From: Taklimakanibacter albus
GTDB taxonomy: Bacteria; Pseudomonadota; Alphaproteobacteria; Rhizobiales; Aestuariivirgaceae
Direction of reading: 5' to 3'
Length of the DNA: 64,000 nt
Assembly: GCF_016595235.1 (NCBI RefSeq)
Contig: NZ_JAENHL010000008.1
Location: 2,286,961-2,350,960, forward strand
The notes beneath the pieces were generated by a model. The model saw nothing but the letters and a program-made list of their open reading frames with translations, was not told the DNA's origin and searched no databases. The position numbers and the translations under genes were made by a program. Positions 1 through 8,187 of this stretch are shown one piece after another. Position 1 is the first letter of the stretch. Each line of letters opens with the position of its first letter.

Positions 1-796
1 GCTTGAAGTGCTTCAGCCGCCTCACCGCGTCATCGACCGGATAAGGCACGGGGTCCAGGCCGACACGGCCGGCGCCGCGCTCGACCCGCGCATTGCTGGT
101 CTCGGTGAGCAGTTCGGCGCCGGTGCCTTGCGCGATGCGGTCGATATTGTCGAGCGCCGAGGGATCGCTCAGCACATCACCATGGAGGAGGAGAAGTGTC
201 GGTTCGCCTCTACGCAACACGGCGGCGATAGTATCGATGCGCTCGGGCCCCGGCACCGGCCGTCTGGCGACGGCTTGCGGTGGTGCTGGCTCCTGCGCCG
301 GGTTCCAGGCCGTGTCGGCCGGGAGAATGAGCGTGGCGATGCCGCCGGCACCTTCCTGCGCCCGGCGCACCGCTTCGGCCGCATCGCCGGCAACCGATGC
401 GGCATCACGCGCCGATTTGACCCAGACCGACCAGGTACGGGCCAAGCCTTCGATGTCACTGGTCAGCGGCGCGTCGAGATGGCGATGATAGGTGGCGTGA
501 TCGCCGACGATATTCACCATCGGCGTCGCGGCGCGCATCGCATTGTGGAGATTGGCGCCGGCATTGGCGAGACCCGGCCCCAGATGCAGCAGCGTCGCCG
601 CCGGCGTCCCCGCCATGCGGGCATAACCATCGGCCGCCGCCGAGACGACACCTTCGAACAGGCAGAGAATGCAGCGAATGTCGGGATTGGAATCGAGCGC
701 GCCCAGGAAATGCATCTCCGACGTGCCCGGATTGGCGAAGCAGACCTTGACGCCCGAATCGACAAGCGTCTGCACGAGTGTTTCCGCACCGTTCAT
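1..796 (-). CDS. Thiamine-diphosphate enzyme, acetolactate-synthase-like (3' end cut by window edge)
   Basis: About 265 codons are visible from an ATG at 796; the C-terminal half lies outside the window. The N-terminal PYR domain is clear: NPGTSEMHF at residues 22-30, and the conserved Glu (about E48, in FEGVVSAAADGYAR) that activates the TPP aminopyrimidine ring. The central domain has just begun at the edge. The family includes acetolactate synthase large subunits, benzoylformate decarboxylase and related alpha-keto-acid decarboxylases or ligases, and the visible half cannot tell them apart. It begins 12 bp after the stop of the acyl-CoA synthetase gene on the same strand, so it is probably the last gene of that operon. 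No small regulatory subunit gene is adjacent, which argues mildly against a housekeeping IlvB. Confidence 0.85.
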   Translation of the reverse strand, partial: MNGAETLVQTLVDSGVKVCFANPGTSEMHFLGALDSNPDIRCILCLFEGVVSAAADGYARMAGTPAATLLHLGPGLANAGANLHNAMRAATPMVNIVGDHATYHRHLDAPLTSDIEGLARTWSVWVKSARDAASVAGDAAEAVRRAQEGAGGIATLILPADTAWNPAQEPAPPQAVARRPVPGPERIDTIAAVLRRGEPTLLLLHGDVLSDPSALDNIDRIAQGTGAELLTETSNARVERGAGRVGLDPVPYPVDDAVRRLKHFK

Positions 797-808
797 CCTA
801 TGTGCCCC

Positions 809-2947
809 CTAACGTAGTGTTTGCTTGACGATCAGCGCATCGACGGCGACCGCGCGGTCGGCATAGACCATCAGAGGATTGACGTCGAGTTCCATCAGGT
901 CATCGAGATGATCGGCGGCGTAGGTGGCAATCGCACAGATCGCGTCGACGACCTTGGCGATATCGGCCTTGGGCTTGCCGCGGAAGCCGTCGAGCAGTTT
1001 GAAGCTGCGCAGCTGCCGCAGCTCCGTTTCGATGTCGGCGCGGCTCACGGGCAAGAGAAGCTGGCGGGCATCCTCCATCAACTCGACGAGAATGCCGCCG
1101 GCGCCGATCACCAGCACCATGCCGAAGAGCGGATCGCGCTTCACGCCGACGATCAGCTCGGCCAAGGGCGCCGGCTGCATCGGCTCCATCAGGAAGGTAT
1201 CAAGCGCGATGCCGGGCGCGTGCTTCAGCACATTGGTGGCCATCCGTTGCGCTGCGGCGCAAAGCTCGTCGGCGGTCGTGAGATTGAGTGATACGCCACC
1301 GACCTCGGTCTTGTGCGGCAAGCGGTCGTCGAGCACCTTGAGCGCGACAGGGCCGTCCAGGGACGGCGGATTGTTTCGCAGATCATCCAAGGTGACGACG
1401 TGGCCCGGCGGCACCGACAATCCGTAGGCCGCCAGCTCCTGCTTGCTTATTCTTTCATTCAGCGTCTCCGCCGATCCGGTGAGCGGAGCCAGCGCATAGG
1501 GCAAGTCGGGAAGGCCGCGCGCGGAATCCGCACGCCGCATCGCCGAATAATCGGCCCAATGCGCCATGACCTTGCCGGCGTCATGCAGACCCTGCAAGGG
1601 CACGACGCCCATGCCGAGCGCCGCCGCGCGCATCGGGCCCGAGATCGATTCCGGATTGACCGAGGCCAGGATGACGGGCTTGGCGGTGGCCTCGCCCGCC
1701 TTGGCCAAAGCGCGGACCATGGCGGTGAGCGGCTCGGCTATTTCGGTCCCCAACTGCAGCGGCGGCGGATCGAGCACGATCATGCCGTGGTCGTAGCCGT
1801 CGGACAGCAGCGCCGTGAAGATCGGCGTCAGGAGATCCTCGGCGCCCCAATAGCCGGCGGTGAAATCGAGCGGGTTGGAGACATGGCCGTAACTCGGCAG
1901 TTGCGGCGCGATGGCGGCCTTCTGCGCCTCAGTGGGCTGCGGCAGAGCGAGGCCGGCGGCGCTGAGAAAATCGGCGGCCAGGCCGTTGTCGCCGCCGGAG
2001 CTCGAGAAGACGGCGGTACGGTTGCCGGTGAAAGGCGGCGCGAAGGAAGCGAGCTTCAGCATCTCGAGAAATTGCGGCACCGTCTCGGTGGCGATGACAC
2101 CGAGCCTTCGGAACAGCGCGTCGTAAAGCTCGTTGCGCCCGGCGAGCGAGCTCGTATGGCTCACCGCCAATTGCGCGCCGAGCTCCGACGTTCCGGTCCG
2201 GCAGATGATCACCGGCATGCCCTCGGCGCGGGCGCGCAGGCAGGCCTTGGCAAAAGCCGGCACGCTGCGGATGCCTTCCATGAACAGGCCGATGCAGGTG
2301 ACATTCGGGTCATCGATGAGGAAATCGATGTAGTCCTCGAAGCCGAGCACCGCCTGATTGCCGGCGCTGATCATGTAGCTGAAGGGCGTCGCGCGCTGGC
2401 TGCCGGACAGGTGGATGCAGACATTGCCGCTCTGGCCGATGACGGCGGCGCCGCGCCGCGCCGGAAGCGCCAGATACTCCGACGTCCACATGCTGGCGTC
2501 GTTCGCATAATTGATCAGGCCGTAGCAATTGGGTCCGACCACCGCGAGATCGCCCGCCGCGGCGATAAGCCTCTGCGTGCGCTCGGCGCCCGCCTCGCCC
2601 TGTTCCGAAAATCCGGCGGCATAACAGATGACGCCGCCGGCGCCCATTCGGTTCAGCTCGGCCACCGCGGCGACGGTCGCCTCGGCCGGCACCGCCAGAT
2701 AGGACGCGTCGGGCGCCACCGGCAGGTCGGCCAGCGAGCGATAGCATTTATGCCCGGCGATCTCGTCGCGGCCCGGATTGACGACATAGACCTCGCCCGC
2801 GAAATCATGCTTGCGCAAGGAGCGTAGCGCCATCTCGGCGAACTTGCCGCCGATGAAGGCGATGTGCCGGGGCGCCAGCAGGCGGGCGAGATTGGCCCGG
2901 CGCGCGGCACTCAGTATGGTATCGCCGGGCCGCGCTTGCATGTTCAT
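809..2947 (-). CDS. ADP-forming acyl-CoA synthetase (fused alpha-beta, ATP-grasp)
   Basis: A 712-aa protein of the acetyl-CoA synthetase (ADP-forming) / succinyl-CoA-synthetase-like superfamily, which makes acyl-CoA from acid, CoA and ATP through a phosphohistidine. Order: CoA-binding Rossmann domain (about 20-145), two SCS-like flavodoxin-type domains (about 160-470), C-terminal ATP-grasp domain (about 490-712, with LIVGVKRDPLFG and ELDVNPL). The probable phosphohistidine is H264 in AVSHTSSLAG. I chose the ATG at 2947 because it overlaps the TGA of the upstream SDR (ATGA), although the frame stays open for another 36 codons. The neighbours (dienoyl-CoA reductase, acyl-CoA dehydrogenase, crotonases) suggest it activates the acid degraded by this locus. 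The substrate cannot be read from the sequence. Confidence 0.88.
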   Translation of the reverse strand: MNMQARPGDTILSAARRANLARLLAPRHIAFIGGKFAEMALRSLRKHDFAGEVYVVNPGRDEIAGHKCYRSLADLPVAPDASYLAVPAEATVAAVAELNRMGAGGVICYAAGFSEQGEAGAERTQRLIAAAGDLAVVGPNCYGLINYANDASMWTSEYLALPARRGAAVIGQSGNVCIHLSGSQRATPFSYMISAGNQAVLGFEDYIDFLIDDPNVTCIGLFMEGIRSVPAFAKACLRARAEGMPVIICRTGTSELGAQLAVSHTSSLAGRNELYDALFRRLGVIATETVPQFLEMLKLASFAPPFTGNRTAVFSSSGGDNGLAADFLSAAGLALPQPTEAQKAAIAPQLPSYGHVSNPLDFTAGYWGAEDLLTPIFTALLSDGYDHGMIVLDPPPLQLGTEIAEPLTAMVRALAKAGEATAKPVILASVNPESISGPMRAAALGMGVVPLQGLHDAGKVMAHWADYSAMRRADSARGLPDLPYALAPLTGSAETLNERISKQELAAYGLSVPPGHVVTLDDLRNNPPSLDGPVALKVLDDRLPHKTEVGGVSLNLTTADELCAAAQRMATNVLKHAPGIALDTFLMEPMQPAPLAELIVGVKRDPLFGMVLVIGAGGILVELMEDARQLLLPVSRADIETELRQLRSFKLLDGFRGKPKADIAKVVDAICAIATYAADHLDDLMELDVNPLMVYADRAVAVDALIVKQTLR

Positions 2948-3786
2948 TTGCGCGCCGCCTTCACGTCCTGCCAATCCTTGGCGCTCATCAACCGGCCGAG
3001 AAAATTGAACTGCCCGGCGCCCTGAAGCCATTCGCCGCCATCGATGGTGACACATTCGCCATTGATATAGGCGGCCTGGTCGCAGACGAGATAGGCGGCC
3101 AGATCGGCGAGCTCGTCATGGCGGCCGGCACGGCGCAGCGGGTTCTTCTCCTCGAATTCCTTGGCGAGCTCGGGCTTCGGCACCAGGCGCTCCCAGGCGC
3201 CTTCGGTGGGAAAGGGGCCGGGAGCGATGGCATTGAGCCTGATGCCGCGGCCGCCCCATTCGACCGCGAGCGAGCGCGTCATCGCCAGGACGCCGGCCTT
3301 GGCCATGGCCGAGGGCACGACAAAGGCCGAGCCGGTGAAGGCATAGGTGGTGACGATCGACAGCACCGTGCCGGCATGCCCCGCCGCCAGCCAGCGCTTG
3401 CCGCAGCCGAGCGTCGCATAGGCGCTGCCATGCAGCACGATGCCCAGTACCGCATCGACGGCGCGGTGCGACAGGCTTTCGGTCGGTGCGGTGAAATTGC
3501 CGGCGGCATTGTTGACGAGGATGTCGAGCGCGCCGTTCTCCCAGATCGCCGACAACATTGCATCGACCTGGTCGGGATCGCGGATATCGCAGCGGATGAA
3601 CTCGGCGCTGCCGCGGCCCAGCACCACGAGCTCAGCCACCGTCTTCGCCAGCACCTCCTCGCGCCGGCCGCAGATCACCACATGGGCGCCGAGCGCCATA
3701 TAGCGCTGGGTGATCGAGCGGCCGATGCCAGTGCCGCCGCCGGTCACCAGCACGCGCTTGCCGGCGAGGAGATCATCCTTGAACAT
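2944..3786 (-). CDS. 2,4-dienoyl-CoA reductase-type short-chain dehydrogenase
   Basis: A 280-aa SDR with the nucleotide-binding motif TGGGTGIG (residues 15-22) and VNNAAGNF (91-98). It lacks the classical YxxxK active site. Instead it has Asn97, Tyr148, Ser159 and Lys163, spaced like Asn148, Tyr199, Ser210 and Lys214 of human mitochondrial 2,4-dienoyl-CoA reductase; the C-terminal half also resembles that enzyme (NGECVTIDGGEWL and the tail after it). The expected reaction is NADPH-dependent reduction of 2,4-dienoyl-CoA during beta-oxidation of unsaturated acyl chains. The start at 3786 lies inside the 3' end of the TetR gene (14-bp overlap). An earlier in-frame start at 3867 would extend further into TetR and is less likely. 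It overlaps the downstream synthetase by 4 bp. Confidence 0.85.
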   Translation of the reverse strand: MFKDDLLAGKRVLVTGGGTGIGRSITQRYMALGAHVVICGRREEVLAKTVAELVVLGRGSAEFIRCDIRDPDQVDAMLSAIWENGALDILVNNAAGNFTAPTESLSHRAVDAVLGIVLHGSAYATLGCGKRWLAAGHAGTVLSIVTTYAFTGSAFVVPSAMAKAGVLAMTRSLAVEWGGRGIRLNAIAPGPFPTEGAWERLVPKPELAKEFEEKNPLRRAGRHDELADLAAYLVCDQAAYINGECVTIDGGEWLQGAGQFNFLGRLMSAKDWQDVKAARK

Positions 3787-4429
3787 GTGGGCTTCCTTCC
3801 TCCCGGACCGGCATGGTGGTTGGATAATTGGCCGGGTCCTCGTTGAACAGCTTGCAGATCCAGTCACGCACCAGCATGCGGCAGGTCTCGAGGTCGTAGC
3901 TCTTTTCGAGAGTCCAGCCGAGCCACAGGCCGTCGATCAGCTGAGTGAACATCAGCGCCGAGTGGCGGATGTCGATCTCCATGTTGCGCTCGGCCGCCGC
4001 CCTGGTCATCAGCCGCTCGGTCGAGGCGCGGAAACGCGCCCAGAGATTGCGATGATGCTCGAGCAATTTCGGGTTCGACAGCGCGGTGCTCCAGAAATGC
4101 AGCGTCACCTGCGAATAGCGGCGCTCCTGGGCGAAGGTGATGAGGCCGGCGGCGATGAGGCGGCGGAACGGATCTGGCCCGGCGGCGCGGACCGCCAGGC
4201 GCGCCTCCTTGTCGAGCTCGGCATTCAAATGCTGGAAGGCCGCCATCAAGAGGTCGTCCTTGCTCTCGAAATAATGGCCGATCAGGCCGCGCGACACGCC
4301 GCTCTCCTCGCAGATCGTCTGGACCGTCGAGTTCTGGTAGCCGTATTTCTCGATCGAGCGCAGCGTGCCCAGGATGAGGTCGTTGCGCCGCGTCTCGATG
4401 GTGAGAACCCGCTTGATGGCCCGTTTCAT
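3773..4429 (-). CDS. TetR-family regulator, BetI-like
   Basis: A 218-aa TetR/AcrR regulator. The N-terminal helix-turn-helix is seen in TVQTICEESGVSRGLIGHYF (about 37-56), ending in the HYF motif and followed by the usual K-DLL. The C-terminal domain, about 150 residues, resembles BetI, the choline/betaine-pathway repressor. The start is the ATG at 4429; the frame remains open upstream, but that part is made of the palindromic repeat at 4447-4548 and is not protein-like. It heads a translationally overlapping set (TetR, SDR, acyl-CoA synthetase, TPP enzyme) and so probably controls this locus. The effector may be an acyl-CoA or a quaternary-ammonium compound; the latter is only suggested by BetI similarity. 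Confidence 0.88.
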   Translation of the reverse strand: MKRAIKRVLTIETRRNDLILGTLRSIEKYGYQNSTVQTICEESGVSRGLIGHYFESKDDLLMAAFQHLNAELDKEARLAVRAAGPDPFRRLIAAGLITFAQERRYSQVTLHFWSTALSNPKLLEHHRNLWARFRASTERLMTRAAAERNMEIDIRHSALMFTQLIDGLWLGWTLEKSYDLETCRMLVRDWICKLFNEDPANYPTTMPVREEGSPHVQG

Positions 4430-4446
4430 GCGCGCTTTCCTCAGCC

Positions 4447-4548
4447 CGTCATCCCGGCGAAAGCCGGGATCCATTGAACAAGTGCAAGATGGGCGACGTT
4501 GTCCGCTCGGCAAGAATTTAGTGGATCCCGGCTTTCGCCGGGATGACG
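4447..4548. repeat. Inverted pair of palindromic repeats (REP/BIME-like)
   Basis: Two 27-nt copies, 4447-4473 and 4522-4548, are perfect reverse complements separated by 48 nt. Each copy is also internally palindromic (ATCCCGGC GAAA GCCGGGAT). A degenerate third copy lies at 43227-43257. The pair fills the gap between the TetR gene start and the end of the acyl-CoA dehydrogenase gene, where it could act as a transcriptional pause or an mRNA-stabilising structure. Such elements are common in intergenic regions of Rhizobiales. Confidence 0.85.
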
Positions 4549-4600
4549 AGAATGGGGTGGATGGAGATTTCGCATGAGCCGCCTTCAATGATCCCGGGCA

Positions 4601-5758
4601 TTAACGCCTGTACTTTCCGAGAGTATCGCGCGCAATGACATCACGGTGGATCTCGGAAGTGCCCTCCCAGATACGCTCAATGCGCGCATCGCGCCAGAAG
4701 CGCTGGATCGGGAAATCCTCCATCACGCCCATGCCGCCGAAGATCTGCAACGCATTGTCGGTGACCCGGCCGACCATCTCGGAGGCGAAGAGATTGACCA
4801 TCGAGGCCTCGTCACGCGTGAGCCTGCCCTCATCCATCTTCCAGGCCGCCTCCTTGACCATCAGCTCGGCGATCTTGATGTCGGTCGCCATGTCGGCGAT
4901 CTTGAAGCCGGTGCCCTGGAATTCGCCGATCGTCTTGCCGAAGGCCTTGCGGTTGGCGGCCCAGTCGCAGGCCATGGCGAAGACCCGCTCGGCGCGGCCG
5001 AGACAATGTGCCGACAGCATCACGCGGCCGGAATAGAGCCAGTCATTGGCGAAGTTGAAGCCGCCCCCCTCCTCGCCCAGGATCTTGGTCTCAGGCACCC
5101 GCACATTGTCGAGATAGATCATGTTCGGATTGTAGCCGCGGGTGCAGATCGACTTCATCGGCTCGATGCGCAGGCCGGGCAGGTCGCGGTCGAGCAGGAA
5201 GGAGGTGAAGCGCTTGCGCGGACCTTTCGGCGTCTCGTCCATGCCGGTCACGGCGAAGAGGATGATGAAGTCGGCCACATCGGCATGCGAGATGAACTGC
5301 TTGACGCCGTTGATGACCCAGTCCGATCCGTCGCGCTTGGCATTGGTCACGATGGCGCGCGCATCCGAACCCGCCCCCGGCTCGGTGAGCGCGAAGCAGT
5401 CGATCTTGTCGCCGCGAATGGCGGGCATCAGATATTCGTCGACCTGATCGCCCTTGCAGCCGAGCAGGATCTTGGTCGGACGCTTGATGAGCAGCGACAG
5501 AGCGGCCGACGGCTTGCCGAGCACGCGCTCGACCTGCGCCATGGTCTGGTAGTCGAGGCCGCCACCGCCGAGCTCCTCCGGCATGTTCATGGCGTAATAG
5601 CCGGCCGCCTTCGCCTTGGTCCTTATGTCGTCGGCAACCTCCTGCGGCACGGCGCGCGTTTCCTCGACGACCGCCTCATGCGGATAGAGCTCCGTCTCGA
5701 CGAAGTCGGTGAGCGCGTCGACAAGAGTCTGCTGCTCGAAAGTCAGTGAGAAATCCAT
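4601..5758 (-). CDS. Acyl-CoA dehydrogenase
   Basis: A 385-aa FAD-dependent acyl-CoA dehydrogenase of normal family length: N-terminal helical domain, beta domain with CFALTEPGAGSDA, and C-terminal helical domain with QIFGGMGVMEDFP and IWEGTSEIHR. The Glu in WEGTSE is the expected catalytic base. It introduces the alpha,beta double bond into an acyl-CoA and passes electrons to ETF. The start at 5758 follows a strong GGGGGAG site. The frame is open for a further 104 codons, but those overlap the upstream crotonase gene. It lies 10 bp after that gene, in the same operon. The substrate is unknown; the crotonases beside it and the importer upstream suggest a short or substituted chain. Confidence 0.92.
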   Translation of the reverse strand: MDFSLTFEQQTLVDALTDFVETELYPHEAVVEETRAVPQEVADDIRTKAKAAGYYAMNMPEELGGGGLDYQTMAQVERVLGKPSAALSLLIKRPTKILLGCKGDQVDEYLMPAIRGDKIDCFALTEPGAGSDARAIVTNAKRDGSDWVINGVKQFISHADVADFIILFAVTGMDETPKGPRKRFTSFLLDRDLPGLRIEPMKSICTRGYNPNMIYLDNVRVPETKILGEEGGGFNFANDWLYSGRVMLSAHCLGRAERVFAMACDWAANRKAFGKTIGEFQGTGFKIADMATDIKIAELMVKEAAWKMDEGRLTRDEASMVNLFASEMVGRVTDNALQIFGGMGVMEDFPIQRFWRDARIERIWEGTSEIHRDVIARDTLGKYRR

Positions 5759-5768
5759 GAACTCCCCC

Positions 5769-6557
5769 TCATGCGCCGATGAATTTGGGCTCGCGCCGCT
5801 CATTGGCGGCGGCCAGGCCCTCGGCATGGTCCCTGGTGGTGACGCAAATCCTGCCGGCTGCCTGCTCCTCGATCTGCTGCTCGGGCAGGCTGCGGCCGAA
5901 AGCGCTGTCGATGAGCTTCTTGGTAAGCGCGATGGCGACTGTCGGCCCGGCGGCCAGGCGGCTGGCGAATTCGAGCGTGCGGTCGGTGAGCTCGGCCACC
6001 GGATACACGTCGCCGACGAGGCGGTTGGCCTTGGCGGTGGCCGCATCCCAGAGCTCGCCGGTAAAGGCAAAGCGCTTGGCCAGCTCGACGCCGATGATGC
6101 GCGGCATCAGCCAGGTGCCGCCGCAGTCGGGCGCGAAGCCGACGCGGATATAGGAGCAGACGAATTTCGCGCGTTCCGAGGCGTAGCGAAAGTCGCAGGC
6201 GAGCGCCATGTCGAGGCCGGCGCCGACCGCAGCGCCATCGATCATCGCAATGGTCGGCTTCGGGCAGCGGGCGACGTCCTGCACCATCTTGATGCACTCC
6301 TCGACCCAGTCATTATTGGGAAAGGGATCGATGCCGGCATTTTTGTCGGCCCATTCGCGCACATCGGCGCCGGCGCAGAAGCCGCCGCCGCGCCCGGTCA
6401 GGATGACGGCGCGCATCTTCGGATCGGCGGAGGCCTCCTTGATCGCCTTGCGCAACTGAAGCAGCAGCGCCGTATTGAGGGCGTTGCGCGCCCGCGGCCG
6501 GTTGAGCGCGATGACTCCGACATCGCCGTGGCGCTCGATCTCGATATGACTTTCCAT
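5769..6557 (-). CDS. Enoyl-CoA hydratase/isomerase family protein, PaaG-like
   Basis: A 262-aa crotonase-fold protein. The oxyanion-hole regions are present (FCAGADVREW and DGAAVGAGLD). The two classical hydratase glutamates are not: the first position reads Asp (GAGLDMALACD) and the second lies in a Ser-Tyr-Ile stretch. An Asp occurs in APDCGGTWLMPR, as in PaaG-type isomerases and related enzymes. It may therefore be an isomerase or another crotonase rather than a plain hydratase. The start at 6557 has a good GAGGAG site; the frame opens 12 codons earlier. It is followed 10 bp later by the acyl-CoA dehydrogenase gene and preceded by a second crotonase gene. Confidence 0.88.
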   Translation of the reverse strand: MESHIEIERHGDVGVIALNRPRARNALNTALLLQLRKAIKEASADPKMRAVILTGRGGGFCAGADVREWADKNAGIDPFPNNDWVEECIKMVQDVARCPKPTIAMIDGAAVGAGLDMALACDFRYASERAKFVCSYIRVGFAPDCGGTWLMPRIIGVELAKRFAFTGELWDAATAKANRLVGDVYPVAELTDRTLEFASRLAAGPTVAIALTKKLIDSAFGRSLPEQQIEEQAAGRICVTTRDHAEGLAAANERREPKFIGA

Positions 6558-6577
6558 GGTCAAACTCCTCTCGGTGG

Positions 6578-7381
6578 CTAGCGGCCCCGCCATTGCGGCG
6601 GCCGCTTTTCGAGAAAGGCCCGCGGCCCTTCGATCGCATCTTCAGATTTCTGCATGGCGCGATAGGTCGCGAGCCCATCATCCGGCGAGCGCGAGATCCG
6701 CATCGCCTCGGTGATCGGCATGCCGTCGATGGCGCGCATCACCTGCTTGAAGGCCTGCAGCGCCAGCGGCGCGCCTTCCGCCACTTGTGCGGCGAGACGG
6801 CGCGCCTGGTCATCGAGCTCGGCGCGCGCACAGACAGTGTTTGCAAGGCCCCAGCGCAAGGCCTCGTCGGCCAGCATCGGGCGGCCGCTATAGATCATTT
6901 CCAGCGCGACATTGTAGGGAATACGCTTGGGCAGGCGCTGCAGCCCGCCGGCATCGGGCAGGATGCCGCGGCGCATTTCCGGCAGCTGGAAATACGCGTG
7001 GTCCGCCATCAGGATGATGTCGCAGGCGAGCGCCAGCTCGAAGCCGCCACCGACCGCCGGACCGTTCACCGCCGCGATCAGCGGCTTGTCGAGGCTCCAC
7101 AAAGAGGTGATGCCGCCGAAGCCGCCGGGCACCGTTTCTCCCGCCTCGTCGCCGGCATAGGCGGCGACCTCATTGAAGTCCCAGCCGGCGGAGAAAGCGC
7201 GATCGCCCGGCGCCGTCAGGATGCCGACATTCAGATGCGGCGTCTGCTGCAGATAGGTCGCCGCGGTGAAGATGGCATGGCTCAAACGGCGGCAGATCGC
7301 ATTGACCTTGGGCTTCACCATGCGGATCTCCAGCACGGCGCCGAATTCCTGCGTTTCGATCAATCCTTGCGTGTTCGGCAT
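6578..7381 (-). CDS. Enoyl-CoA hydratase, carnitinyl-CoA-dehydratase (CaiD)-like
   Basis: A 267-aa crotonase-fold enzyme that keeps both catalytic glutamates: one in GGGFELALACD, the other in LPEMRRGILPDAGG. The second region closely resembles CaiD-type dehydratases (LPE..LGI.PD.GG..RLPK). The expected reaction is hydration of an enoyl-CoA, or its reverse. The ATG at 7381 overlaps the TGA of the second permease (TGATG); a GTG one codon earlier is an alternative. Translational coupling to the transporter ties the enzymes to the imported substrate. CaiD similarity is an impression from motifs, so a general enoyl-CoA hydratase is also possible. Confidence 0.87.
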   Translation of the reverse strand: MPNTQGLIETQEFGAVLEIRMVKPKVNAICRRLSHAIFTAATYLQQTPHLNVGILTAPGDRAFSAGWDFNEVAAYAGDEAGETVPGGFGGITSLWSLDKPLIAAVNGPAVGGGFELALACDIILMADHAYFQLPEMRRGILPDAGGLQRLPKRIPYNVALEMIYSGRPMLADEALRWGLANTVCARAELDDQARRLAAQVAEGAPLALQAFKQVMRAIDGMPITEAMRISRSPDDGLATYRAMQKSEDAIEGPRAFLEKRPPQWRGR

Positions 7382-8187
7382 CACGGCCGGCTCTCCTTCT
7401 TGCGGTTGGCCAGCAATTGGAGCACGAGCGGCGGGATGGTGGCGAGCGCGATCAGCAAGGTCGAGACGGCGGCAATGGTCGGATCGACCTCGTCGCGCAA
7501 GGTCGAGAACATCACCTGGGTCAGGGGCGCCTTTTCACCCTTGGAAATGAAGACGGCAACGACGACCTCGTCGAAGGCGACGATGAAGCTGAGCAGCGCC
7601 GCCGAGATCACCGAATATTTGATCTGCGGCAAGGTCACGGTGAGGAAGGCGACCAGGCGGTTGGCGCCCAGACTCCGCGCCACCATCTCCTGGTTCATGT
7701 CATAGCTGCGCAGACCGGCGCCGACCGTCACCAGCACGAAGGGGATGGCGATCATCGTGTTGACGAGAACGAGCCCGGTGACGGTGTTGAGCAGGCCCAA
7801 CGCGGCATAGGCGAAGAAGGTGCCGATGGCGATGAGAATGGACGGCACCATGAGCGGCAGGACCAGCGTGCCATAAAGCGCGCCGCGCAAGGCATGGCGC
7901 GTGACATGCAAACCATAGGCCGCCATGGTGCCGAAAACGGTCGCCAGCACCATGGCGCCCAACGCCATGCGCAGCGACACGCTGGTGGCCAGCTGCCATT
8001 TCTCGCTGGTAAGAAAAGTCTCGTACCAGCGCAGCGAATAGCCGGGCGGTGGGAAGGTAAGCGAATTCGACGACGAAAACGACATCGGGATGACGATCAA
8101 GGTCGGCGCCACCAGGAACAGCAGGACAAGCCCTGTCAGGGCGAAAAGCCAGAGCCGGCGTTTGGGATCGACATGGCTTTCCATCAT
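7381..8187 (-). CDS. ABC transporter permease, PotC-type
   Basis: A 268-aa inner-membrane permease of the spermidine/putrescine (PotC) type. Six hydrophobic segments can be followed, beginning with LWLFALTGLVLLFLVAPTLI, and the ATPase-coupling EAA-like loop is at QEMVARSLGANRLVAFLTV. It pairs with the PotB-type permease whose stop it overlaps (ATGATG, starts at 8187 or 8184). It completes a binding protein, ATPase and two-permease set and is overlapped at its 3' end by the CaiD-like gene. Confidence 0.92.
   Translation of the reverse strand: MMESHVDPKRRLWLFALTGLVLLFLVAPTLIVIPMSFSSSNSLTFPPPGYSLRWYETFLTSEKWQLATSVSLRMALGAMVLATVFGTMAAYGLHVTRHALRGALYGTLVLPLMVPSILIAIGTFFAYAALGLLNTVTGLVLVNTMIAIPFVLVTVGAGLRSYDMNQEMVARSLGANRLVAFLTVTLPQIKYSVISAALLSFIVAFDEVVVAVFISKGEKAPLTQVMFSTLRDEVDPTIAAVSTLLIALATIPPLVLQLLANRKKESRP

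Noticed and set aside
1313-2827. 504-codon open frame on the plus strand
   Set aside because: It is antisense to the acyl-CoA synthetase gene, whose catalytic motifs are intact on the other strand.
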